The translations under genes were made by a program, and so were the position numbers. DNA of 31,519 nt from a virus: the IMG/VR virus record IMGVR_UViG_3300038425_000044, positions 1 through 31,519 of that record; one strand, 5' to 3'. A model generated the notes under the pieces. The model had not been told where the DNA came from. It searched no databases and saw only the letters and a program-made list of their open reading frames with translations. This document shows, one piece after another, positions 20,726 through 28,455 of the stretch (position 1 is its first letter; every line of letters starts with the position of its first letter).

Positions 20726-20798
20726 AGTATTAAAGAAAAAATTTGCAGAAGAACCTGACGACGAAGTTTATATTGGCTTTATAGGAGATAAGAAATGA
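20670..20798 (+). CDS. 42-residue acidic protein
   Basis: Begins MFGPDLKPTTAPNTLTFGEV and continues with a compact, protein-like sequence (EPDDEVYIGFIGDKK). It overlaps the previous gene by 56 bp and the papain-like gene as ATGA. Composition and junction favour a real gene. Confidence 0.55.
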   Translation: MFGPDLKPTTAPNTLTFGEVLKKKFAEEPDDEVYIGFIGDKK

Positions 20799-21931
20799 CA
20801 CAAGTATATTACGACCACCCGAACGGCCATCGGTATTACATGGGTTGCTTGCGAGACCCAGCACACGCCGATGCCAAGTTGCTTTTAACGCGTGAACAGC
20901 AAGCGGCACTGCCTAGTTCTTATATAATCAAAGACGGGACTCCCGTTGAGGACCAAGGTAACTTAGGAAGCTGCACAGCAAACGCAGGTGATAACGCAAA
21001 CAAGATACGAAGCTATACCGCAATGGGTAGCTACTTCAACGGCTCCCGGATGCAACTCTACCAATGCGCTCTTGCTCACGATGGAAACCCGATGCAGGAT
21101 GTTGGGTCTACTCTATCAACTATGGCGTGGGTTCTTGAAAACATTGGCGTAGCACCTGAAACAGAGTTTCCTTATACGGCACAACTCGGCACGCCTGTTC
21201 CACAAAACGTTTTGAACGATGCTAAAAAAGACCTAACCACAGTAGCCACTAGATTAGACGCAAGCGTTTCAACAACCACAATAGCCAACATAAAGGCAGC
21301 AATCGCGCCAAATGATGTGATAAGGCCAGATTATCCCGTGATGTACGGATATACCGTCTACGAATCATTCTTCGATATGGGTCCGAGTGGTAATATGCCC
21401 GAACCCTCTGGTGGCGTAGCAGGCGGCCATGCCAATGTTTTTATCGGATACGATGACAACCACACTGGGAATTGGGACGGTTCAGTAGGAGCGTTCTATA
21501 GTAAAAACAGTTGGGGCGCAAGCTTCGGTGCTGGGGGCTTTTGGTGGTGCCCGTACTCTAATTTCGTTCCAGGCGGCGTGAGTGATTGCTGGACCAACAT
21601 TACTCAGTCAGACTTTACACCGAATCCGACGCCAACTCCCAATCCAGCGACACCGACTAGCTGCTTTCTTACTTGTGATACTGCTACTCCAAAAGTGGGT
21701 CAGTTGGTTACGTTCGTTGCTAAAGTAATCGCAAACGGAAAAGCGATTCCGGTGCCCGTGACGATCTACCACTATCTAAACGGAGTTAAATATGTGGATA
21801 AGTTCGCGTATTCAACGCTTACTTTCCAGACAACATTTGAATCAGCAGCTCCCAGGCCGTATTACGTGTCATTCGCAGGCAACTCAACGTATGGGGGCTC
21901 AAGCTCAGGACTTGCGGTAAACGTAGCTTAG
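20795..21931 (+). CDS. Papain-like cysteine protease with Ig-like domain
   Basis: 378 aa. Clan CA, C1-type protease: oxyanion Gln54 and catalytic Cys60 in QGNLGSCTANA, His212 in AGGHANVFIGYDD and Asn238 in KNSWGASFGAGGFWW. All catalytic residues are present. After a TPNPTPTPNPATP linker comes an Ig-like domain (about 287-378) highly similar to that of the protein at 19275 (PVPVT.YHYLNG.KY, RPYY.SFAGN). No propeptide or signal sequence is evident, so it likely acts from the virion, for instance cutting S-layer or other surface protein, or in capsid processing. The surface role is inferred from the Ig tail. Confidence 0.85.
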   Translation: MTQVYYDHPNGHRYYMGCLRDPAHADAKLLLTREQQAALPSSYIIKDGTPVEDQGNLGSCTANAGDNANKIRSYTAMGSYFNGSRMQLYQCALAHDGNPMQDVGSTLSTMAWVLENIGVAPETEFPYTAQLGTPVPQNVLNDAKKDLTTVATRLDASVSTTTIANIKAAIAPNDVIRPDYPVMYGYTVYESFFDMGPSGNMPEPSGGVAGGHANVFIGYDDNHTGNWDGSVGAFYSKNSWGASFGAGGFWWCPYSNFVPGGVSDCWTNITQSDFTPNPTPTPNPATPTSCFLTCDTATPKVGQLVTFVAKVIANGKAIPVPVTIYHYLNGVKYVDKFAYSTLTFQTTFESAAPRPYYVSFAGNSTYGGSSSGLAVNVA

Positions 21932-21939
21932 GACGGATT

Positions 21940-22111
21940 TTGATAAGAGAACAGCTATCAAGTGAATCAAAAAAGCTGCCATCTTTGGTGCTCATTAAAG
22001 AACGAGTGGTGTTACAACTGTATGTCGCAGGGTAAGGTAGTAGCCACGCATATCGTACAGGTGGAGAGAAAAGCCAGGTATTCAAGGGCAAGCGCACAGG
22101 TCGAAACGTAA
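21940..22111 (+). other. Gap with two doubtful micro-ORFs
   Basis: 186 bp between the protease and terL. A TTG frame (21940-22035, 31 aa, MIREQLSSESKKLP) has a weak GGACGG SD, and an ATG frame (22022-22111, 29 aa) is basic. Neither is strongly supported. No terminator hairpin was seen. Confidence 0.3.
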
Positions 22112-22117
22112 CACGAC

Positions 22118-23005
22118 ATGGCAACAGACATCGAAAAAGAAGTAAAAGGTCTAAGCGAAGACCAGATCAGAACTGTAGCTTTGGGCATAGATCCGGTTAA
22201 TTTCGCACGGCAGTTCGGCTTTAGTCCCGTTAGTTGGCAGTCGGAGCTACTACACAGTAAGCATCCCAGGGTTATCATGAACTGTCCGCGTGGCGCAGGT
22301 AAGAGTATTCTAACTGCCATACTTACGCTCCATCACGCGCTCTATACGCCAGACGCCTTTATTCTTCTGTTCTCACGGTCAGACCGGCAATCAATGGAGC
22401 TCTTTAGAAAGGTAACAGGATTTTATAAACAACTACGAAGCGATATACAAGTTGAATACTCAAAATCAGAATCAGCACACAGATTAGAACTTGAAAACGG
22501 TTCACGGATTCTTTCGCTACCAAGTTCACCTGAGACGGTGCTGGGGTATCATAACGTAACCCTCCTGGTAATAGACGAAGCAGCGTTAGTTAAAGACGAG
22601 TTGTATATGCGTGTTAGACCAATGCTCGACCATAAAAGAGGTCGGATGTTCTTACTTTCTACGCCGTTCGGAAAACGTGGGTTCTTCTTTGATGAGTGGA
22701 CGGACTGGGAACAACACGCAGATAAAACCTTTTGGCAGGGGATTACCGTATCAACAGAACAATGTCCGTGGATGACTCCTGCGTTTCTAGCTGAAGAAAA
22801 ACAAAAGCTAGGTGAAAGGTGGTATCGGCAGGAGTATATGTGCTCCTTTGAAGAAAACGTTGATAGTTATTTTACGTTCGACGAGATTGAAAACGCGTTT
22901 AGCAGCGACGTCAAGCCGTTATTTACCGCAGACGGTGAGCTTGATATTCCGCTACCTAGCGTACAGCATAAACGCGGCATGGAAGGCTTAGGGTGGAGTA
23001 TTTAA
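22118..23005 (+). CDS. terL: Terminase large subunit, ATPase part
   Basis: 295 aa. Walker A PRGAGKS (Lys62), Walker B LLVIDEA (Asp153, Glu154) and coupling motif LLSTPFGKRG are all present: the DNA-translocating motor that fills the capsid. It stops with TAA at 23003-23005, right at the linker where TerL proteins pass into their nuclease domain; the nuclease follows in the same frame with no gap. So either the two domains are separate subunits or the gene was split by a stop. Confidence 0.88.
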   Translation: MATDIEKEVKGLSEDQIRTVALGIDPVNFARQFGFSPVSWQSELLHSKHPRVIMNCPRGAGKSILTAILTLHHALYTPDAFILLFSRSDRQSMELFRKVTGFYKQLRSDIQVEYSKSESAHRLELENGSRILSLPSSPETVLGYHNVTLLVIDEAALVKDELYMRVRPMLDHKRGRMFLLSTPFGKRGFFFDEWTDWEQHADKTFWQGITVSTEQCPWMTPAFLAEEKQKLGERWYRQEYMCSFEENVDSYFTFDEIENAFSSDVKPLFTADGELDIPLPSVQHKRGMEGLGWSI

Positions 23006-23746
23006 GTGGAGACTGAAACACAGTTTACGTATTTTGTGGCGCTAGACTTGGGTCAGTCACGAGACTATACGGCGTGCGTTGTCTTAGAGCACACAGAGAC
23101 CTATGCGGTTCCGCCACCTAAAACAGGCCGCGATGCTTTTGAAATGGTAGGCATCGGCGATTCTACCGGAAAGCCATCTAAGCCAATTCCGTTTATTCCA
23201 ACAGCAGAAACGTACCATGTCAGGTACTGCAACCGCCTGGCGCTGAACACACCGTATCCTGAGATCGTGCGCTGGACCGCTACGCTGGTTAGAAAACTAA
23301 TGGCGAGCGCGAGAGTTGGGCTCATCATCGACGCGACAGGCGTAGGGCGCGCTATTTTAGATATGTTTCGTGAAGAACGTCTTAAGGTCGTGCCAGTAAA
23401 CGTCACCGGCGGCTTTCATGCTAACTTCGGTAATGGGGTATGGAACGTACCGAAAAAAGACTTAGTGAGTAGCGCCAAGATGCTGCTCGCGAAAGGAATA
23501 TTAAAAATTGACGATTCGACTGAATATAAAGACGTCCTTCGTACTGAGATTGAGAACTTTAGGATTAAGATTAACGAACGGACCCGCCACGAAAGCTATG
23601 AATCTTGGCGTGAAGGCGACCACGACGACCTAGTATTCGCAGTCTGTATGGCCACATGGTGGTGTCTAAAAAGAAAAGAAAAGGCAGGCAAGGCATACAC
23701 CCCAGTTATTGTTGGAGAAGGTGAGGGGACAACACTACCAGGTTAA
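23006..23746 (+). CDS. terL: Terminase large subunit, nuclease part
   Basis: 246 aa from GTG. RNase H-type headful nuclease: DLGQSRD (Asp14), IIDATGVGR (Asp109) and GDHDDLVFA (Asp205/207/208) give the acidic metal site that cuts viral DNA. GGTGGAG lies 7 nt before the GTG, inside the end of the ATPase gene, so independent translation is feasible. In frame with the ATPase ORF, separated only by TAA. Confidence 0.88.
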   Translation: METETQFTYFVALDLGQSRDYTACVVLEHTETYAVPPPKTGRDAFEMVGIGDSTGKPSKPIPFIPTAETYHVRYCNRLALNTPYPEIVRWTATLVRKLMASARVGLIIDATGVGRAILDMFREERLKVVPVNVTGGFHANFGNGVWNVPKKDLVSSAKMLLAKGILKIDDSTEYKDVLRTEIENFRIKINERTRHESYESWREGDHDDLVFAVCMATWWCLKRKEKAGKAYTPVIVGEGEGTTLPG

Positions 23747-23749
23747 GAC

Positions 23750-24547
23750 ATGAACAAAAGAATTTGTTACGCGGATGACTGCGACGTTGTATTCGTACCA
23801 ACTAACCGCAACCAAATCTATTGTTCAGCAAAATGTGGCAACAGGCAGCACTTTCGCAGCAAAGGAAAGTTTGCTTGGTATGTACGCACAAAGAACCGCC
23901 GTCGCGCACCACCTAAAAAATGTGAGGCCATAGATTGTGAGAATGTGTTTAATCCAACCAAACACAATCAAAAATATTGCTCAAAAAAATGCAGCAGTCA
24001 TCAGTATTATCAAGATAACAAAGAACAGATGACGGAACAAAATCGTCAGCGCCAACTCGAAAAGAAAGAGCAGATAGCCAAACGGAAGCGCGAATACCAC
24101 TTAAAACATTACCAGCCAAAAAAATTTGAACCTAAGGTATGTGCTGCAAAAGACTGCGAAAATGTCTTTATTCCTACCAGTTCGCGGCATAAGTATTGTT
24201 CATATGAATGTGGGCGGCCAGCGGCAAGCAGAAAATACCAGAAAGAGCATCCAGAAGAATATAGAGCATATTGGCACAACCGTCGCGCGAATATAGTAGG
24301 CAATGGTGGCTCTCACACTGCCGAAGAACTACATGATCTCTGGCACAAGCAAAACGGTTTCTGTTATTACTGCGGGGGGCTCCTTTATAAGACACTGAAT
24401 AGTGTTTATCACATCGAGCACAAGATTCCTATTTCTAAAGGCGGTTCAAACGATATTTCAAATATAGCATTAAGCTGTGCGGAATGTAATTTTCGTAAGC
24501 ATGATAAAACAGACGAAGAATTTTTAGAAGTGTTAAATAATAGGTAA
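23750..24547 (+). CDS. HNH homing-type endonuclease with three zinc repeats
   Basis: 265 aa. Three repeats of a C-x4-C...F-x-PT...YC-x3-C knuckle (about residues 6-32, 62-87 and 130-155) are followed by an HNH domain: CYYCG, HIEHKIPISKGGSNDISNIALSC, CNFRKHDKT. The zinc repeats probably recognise DNA. A free-standing homing nuclease between terL and portal is a common site for such genes. Its HNH domain is close to that of the gene at 27850. Confidence 0.85.
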   Translation: MNKRICYADDCDVVFVPTNRNQIYCSAKCGNRQHFRSKGKFAWYVRTKNRRRAPPKKCEAIDCENVFNPTKHNQKYCSKKCSSHQYYQDNKEQMTEQNRQRQLEKKEQIAKRKREYHLKHYQPKKFEPKVCAAKDCENVFIPTSSRHKYCSYECGRPAASRKYQKEHPEEYRAYWHNRRANIVGNGGSHTAEELHDLWHKQNGFCYYCGGLLYKTLNSVYHIEHKIPISKGGSNDISNIALSCAECNFRKHDKTDEEFLEVLNNR

Positions 24548-24557
24548 CAAGACATAA

Positions 24558-26342
24558 ATGCCCTCGAAAAAAGAAGAAACTAACGGTATAACGTCATTTA
24601 ACGAGAACTCTCCACTCACTAATTTTACCAAAGCGAATCAAACTCCTGAAGACGTAAAGAAATTAGTTGACCTTCAGGATCAGCCGTTTACACCTCAAGG
24701 CTTGCCTACTCTAGGTTCAGGTGACCTAATGGGAGTCGGCCCATCCAGCCCCGGACATCCTGCTCAAATTAACTACTTCGCAGAGTACGGCACTACCGGC
24801 CTGATGTACATACCCCCGTATGTATATGAAGAATGGTTAACTGAGCTGCAATACACTCGCGGCGTCCGGATGTACAAAGAGATGTACACGATGGACGCTA
24901 TTATCTCGTCCATCTTTTACGCCGTAGAAATGAGCGTTAGGAGCGTAAACTTGTGGTGGGAAACAGCCGGAGCATCAGATGAGGACTTAAAAGCACTTCA
25001 ATTTTACGAAGAGTGTTGGGAAGATATGAGCGTTAATCCACAAGACCTCGTATCAGAAATTCTCAGCATGTTTATTTTCGGGTATCATCTCGCGGAGATA
25101 GTGTATAAAAAGAGAGAGGGCCCGCATCCAGAGGATAGTACGATAGATTCAAATTATGACGATGGCCGTGTCGGGTGGAGAAAGTTCGCTACAAGGGCCC
25201 AAGAGACATTGTTAAACTGGGACTTTGACGTTAACGGTGGAGTACGAGGCTTCAGGCAACTCGCACCACCTCACTTTATAATCACAGAGATACCGATAGA
25301 AAAACTACTGCTTTTCAGAGTCAAACCGCGTAAATCCAATCCCGAAGGCGTCTCGATGCTTCGCGGCGCATACAGAACCTATATGTTCAAAAAACTCGCT
25401 GAGGAAATAATGATGACCGGCCTCGAGCGTGATTTGGCCGGTGTTCCAATTATACGGGCCCCGGGTGAGATAATAACAGGAGTAGATGCTAATTCTCAGT
25501 CTATGATGACCACACTCACGCGCATCGTCAGGAACCTAAAGCGGAACCAGGACGAGGGCATTGTACTACCGTCTAACAACTATTCATCAGCAGATGGCGG
25601 CGGACTGATGTATGACGTTCAGCTCATCGGCCCGCAATCGCAGAGGCAGTTTGATATCGTTGGCATTATCCAGATGTTCTCTAAGTGGATAGCTATGACG
25701 CAGGCCGCTGACTGGTTGATGCTCGGTCAAGACGCCATAGGGTCATATGCTCTAGCACAAACCAAGAACGATATGTTTGCGATGACGATTTCAACGATTC
25801 TCGATTCAATCTGTCAGGTCTTTAACTCATACGCAGTACCTCGCTTGGCACAGCTTAATCCAGACGTGAACCCAGAAACATTACCTAAGCTCGTTCACGG
25901 CGATGTAAATACTGCATTGATAAGCGATGTCGGGATATTCTTAAACAACGTCGCGCGTGGCGGAGTTGAGATTCCAAACGACGTACAATTTAGAAACGCC
26001 CTGTGGGATATGGTAGGACTTCCAAAAGAACCTGAACCGGAAGGCGACGAGGCGACTCCGGTGGATTCGTTATTACCTGGACAAACAGCTCAGAGATCAA
26101 GAGAACGAAACCAGAGGATAAACGAAGAGACGCCGTTCAGAGGAAAGCCACCACGAGCTGTCATTCAAACTCCTGGTCCGGTAAAGCGGTCTGCTAAGTC
26201 TGAAAGAATCAGAAAACAACAACCGACTACTACCGATGTACACGTAAACAGGCCAAGTGAAGACATATCAGTTGCGTATCTACAAGGGACTAAACCAAAA
26301 AAGAAGCGAAAGAAAAATGGCAAAGGAACTGTTGGAAGTTAA
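24558..26342 (+). CDS. Portal protein (DUF935/Mu gp29-like)
   Basis: 594 aa. The core matches the Mu gp29/DUF935 portal layout: MYKEMYTMDAIISSIFYAVEM near residues 100-125, LLLFRVKPRKSNPEGVSMLRG around 250-270, then a helical stem and crown. The C-terminal 90 residues are basic and disordered. The portal forms the dodecameric DNA gate of the head and docks the terminase. No SD of note. The C-terminal end overlaps a small coiled-coil gene. Confidence 0.85.
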   Translation: MPSKKEETNGITSFNENSPLTNFTKANQTPEDVKKLVDLQDQPFTPQGLPTLGSGDLMGVGPSSPGHPAQINYFAEYGTTGLMYIPPYVYEEWLTELQYTRGVRMYKEMYTMDAIISSIFYAVEMSVRSVNLWWETAGASDEDLKALQFYEECWEDMSVNPQDLVSEILSMFIFGYHLAEIVYKKREGPHPEDSTIDSNYDDGRVGWRKFATRAQETLLNWDFDVNGGVRGFRQLAPPHFIITEIPIEKLLLFRVKPRKSNPEGVSMLRGAYRTYMFKKLAEEIMMTGLERDLAGVPIIRAPGEIITGVDANSQSMMTTLTRIVRNLKRNQDEGIVLPSNNYSSADGGGLMYDVQLIGPQSQRQFDIVGIIQMFSKWIAMTQAADWLMLGQDAIGSYALAQTKNDMFAMTISTILDSICQVFNSYAVPRLAQLNPDVNPETLPKLVHGDVNTALISDVGIFLNNVARGGVEIPNDVQFRNALWDMVGLPKEPEPEGDEATPVDSLLPGQTAQRSRERNQRINEETPFRGKPPRAVIQTPGPVKRSAKSERIRKQQPTTTDVHVNRPSEDISVAYLQGTKPKKKRKKNGKGTVGS

Positions 26343-26436
26343 GGTTGAACGACTTGAAAAAGAGATTACGGAACTAAAGCGCCAGCTCAAGATGCACATT
26401 AGTAATTGTCCGTTTCGAGAGATACATGCCAATTAA
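26317..26436 (+). CDS. Small leucine-zipper-like protein
   Basis: 39 aa, heptad pattern LLEVKVERLEKEITELKRQL, then CPFREIH. Overlaps the portal end by 26 bp in another frame. Probably a small assembly or regulatory peptide; unknown. Confidence 0.5.
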   Translation: MAKELLEVKVERLEKEITELKRQLKMHISNCPFREIHAN

Positions 26437-26439
26437 AGG

Positions 26440-26727
26440 ATGGCCGCAACCATGGGAATAAAAAATGAATGGAATGATCCACAAGATTTCGGTCTTGATG
26501 ATCCTAAAGCTATCGTCGTTAAGAAGGAAGATTTACTCAATATGTCGGTAGTTCAGCAAGGCGATGATACGCGACCACTTACGAGAAAAGAAAAACGAGA
26601 ATTAAACGACGTGCTCAATCAGGCGGTAGGTAAGCCGTCACACAGAGAAGGAATTATCAACCTAGTCGTTCTCGTTAGTTGGACAATCTTCTGGATATTA
26701 GTCTCACATTATGTACTTCATTTCTAG
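26440..26727 (+). CDS. Small protein with C-terminal membrane helix
   Basis: 95 aa from ATG 26440 (ATG 26452 possible). Acidic soluble part, then one membrane segment (about residues 70-92: INLVVLVSWTIFWILVSHYV). A membrane protein inside the head-gene block is unusual. Function unknown. Confidence 0.6.
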   Translation: MAATMGIKNEWNDPQDFGLDDPKAIVVKKEDLLNMSVVQQGDDTRPLTRKEKRELNDVLNQAVGKPSHREGIINLVVLVSWTIFWILVSHYVLHF

Positions 26728-26738
26728 GAGGGGTAGAT

Positions 26739-27563
26739 ATGGTAAAATCAAAAGAAAAGAAAGGAAGACCAAAAAAGAAAGCCGTTAAAGAAGATGATGT
26801 TAGTGCAGAACTCATAAAGCACGTTGATAGAACAGAGGTAGCGAAACAAGTTGTACCGGCTATTGAAGAACCCGACGTATACGCCGAAAAGATTGAAGTG
26901 CAGCCGGATAACTATAGCTGGCTCGCAATGTCTCGTGCGAAACCGGAAGAAACTGAAGATGCTGCCGATCCATTCACTGATCTGGGTAGCGATAGCGCAT
27001 TAGACCTCCTTAAACAAGATCAAGAAAAACGAGAGGAAGCTGAGTTAAAGGTCATCGAAGACGCAATGAAAAAAAGCCAAAAGGCCGCAAAGCGTCGTAA
27101 TCTTAAACCAGTCACCATCAAAATAACCGGAGAGAACCTAATCCACTGGTATGCAATGCTCGATGGAATACGGAGTTCATTATTGACACGCAATGGAGTA
27201 TCAGCAGCAGAAAAAGCGGTCTATTCCGAACTCCCGATTTCTAATGAAACTGCCCTCGTTTATCTTCTCATGCTGCACGATGAAGAAATGGAGCGGCATA
27301 CCAGGACTGCTCCACGACAAAGTTCACCAGATGAATTAGAACGAATAGAAAAGCAAATGACTAGACGACCCGCACCTATCACATCATCTAACCCACATAG
27401 CATTCTAGCTGAAAAAGGCCCAGCGATGCCCGCGCCGAATCCATTAGGAGCAATGACTATAGACTCAGGCTTTACTATGGACGGAGCGCAAATGTCTGAA
27501 GCTGATTTTTTCAGGACGGCACAGGCCAAGAAAGTCCCAAGACCTGTTAAAAAGGGAATGTGA
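26739..27563 (+). CDS. Hypothetical protein of the head block
   Basis: 274 aa from the ATG after AGGAGGGGTAG (a longer frame from 26679 lacks SD and overlaps the previous gene). Lys-rich N terminus, acidic linker, a folded helical part around residues 125-190 (LIHWYAMLDGIRSSLL) and a Pro-rich tail. Not recognised; possibly a head-assembly factor by position. Confidence 0.65.
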   Translation: MVKSKEKKGRPKKKAVKEDDVSAELIKHVDRTEVAKQVVPAIEEPDVYAEKIEVQPDNYSWLAMSRAKPEETEDAADPFTDLGSDSALDLLKQDQEKREEAELKVIEDAMKKSQKAAKRRNLKPVTIKITGENLIHWYAMLDGIRSSLLTRNGVSAAEKAVYSELPISNETALVYLLMLHDEEMERHTRTAPRQSSPDELERIEKQMTRRPAPITSSNPHSILAEKGPAMPAPNPLGAMTIDSGFTMDGAQMSEADFFRTAQAKKVPRPVKKGM

Positions 27564-27567
27564 GATA

Positions 27568-27699
27568 ATGGCGAGTCTTAAAGAACTAGGTAAAGAGCTT
27601 CTAGCGATTTATGAAGCAATCCCAGACGATCTCATATTAATAAAAAAATCGTTAGGAACAATCAAGCAGATGGCAAAAGATGAAGGGATTGAGTTATGA
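27568..27699 (+). CDS. Small helical protein coupled to a membrane peptide
   Basis: 43 aa, amphipathic helices (SLKELGKELLAIYEAI). ATGA overlap with the following membrane peptide: the same pairing as elsewhere, but without cysteines. Confidence 0.55.
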   Translation: MASLKELGKELLAIYEAIPDDLILIKKSLGTIKQMAKDEGIEL

Positions 27700-27788
27700 A
27701 AGAAACTAAAGCGTATGTGATATTTTCAATCGCCGCGCTTATAGCGGTCTGTTATATAACGACGCTGGCATATTTTTTAGCACGATAA
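27696..27788 (+). CDS. 30-residue membrane peptide
   Basis: One hydrophobic helix (VIFSIAALIAVCYITTLAYF) with charged ends. ATGA-coupled to the helical gene before it. Supported by junction and hydrophobicity only. Confidence 0.5.
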   Translation: MKETKAYVIFSIAALIAVCYITTLAYFLAR

Positions 27789-27811
27789 GATAAAGAGGAA
27801 ACAACCTACAA

Positions 27812-27853
27812 ATGGAAAACCAAGCTGTTGAATCCTATGAGGATCAGCAATGA
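27812..27853 (+). other. 13-codon micro-ORF before HNH gene
   Basis: MENQAVESYEDQQ, with an AGAGGAA SD and an ATGA overlap to the HNH start. It may be a leader peptide or the stub of a gene interrupted when the HNH gene moved in. Confidence 0.3.
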
Positions 27854-28455
27854 AGTGTTCTAAATGCGGTCGAGAAGCTGAAGACGCGAAGTTTAAACAG
27901 TGTAGTGCATGCCGCGAGAGTTATCGCAATTATCGTAAGCAACCCAAATGGATAGAGTACAACAGAAATTACCAACGCGAATGGATACGCACGCATAGAA
28001 AAGTACCTCCAGAAGGATGCTGTATCAGATGTGGCAAGCCGTTAGAATCTAATCTATTCGCAAAATGTGAGCAATGCCTCCAAAGTTCACGAGATTGGTT
28101 CTCTTTAAATCCCGACAAGGCTCTGAAATATGCGCGTAAGTCACGTGAAGCGAATCATGATAGACATCTGAACTATATACATAACTACCGGGCCCGGAAA
28201 AAAGGTAATGGCGGCACATTCACCTTTAAAGAGCTAAACGAGTTATTTGAACAACAAGAAGGATTCTGTTATTATTGCGGTGAATTACTTTATGCATCAT
28301 TTGACAGAGAGATTCACATAGAGCATAAGATTCCAATATCTCGCGGAGGTTCTAATGATATCACAAATATTGTACTAAGTTGCGCAAAATGCAATCTTAG
28401 TAAAGGCGCAAAGACCGATGTGGAATTTTTAAAATTGGTAACAAAGCAAAAATGA
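27850..28455 (+). CDS. HNH homing-type endonuclease with zinc ribbons
   Basis: 201 aa. Two ribbons (CSKCGREAEDAKFKQCSACR near residue 3; CIRCGKPL...CEQCLQ near 60) followed by an HNH domain with CYYCGELL, HIEHKIPISRGGSND and CAKCNLSK. The HNH part is a close paralogue of that at 23750; the N-terminal ribbon resembles that of the intein-bearing phosphoesterase. ATGA junctions on both sides. Homing or head-block-spreading nuclease. Confidence 0.85.
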   Translation: MKCSKCGREAEDAKFKQCSACRESYRNYRKQPKWIEYNRNYQREWIRTHRKVPPEGCCIRCGKPLESNLFAKCEQCLQSSRDWFSLNPDKALKYARKSREANHDRHLNYIHNYRARKKGNGGTFTFKELNELFEQQEGFCYYCGELLYASFDREIHIEHKIPISRGGSNDITNIVLSCAKCNLSKGAKTDVEFLKLVTKQK

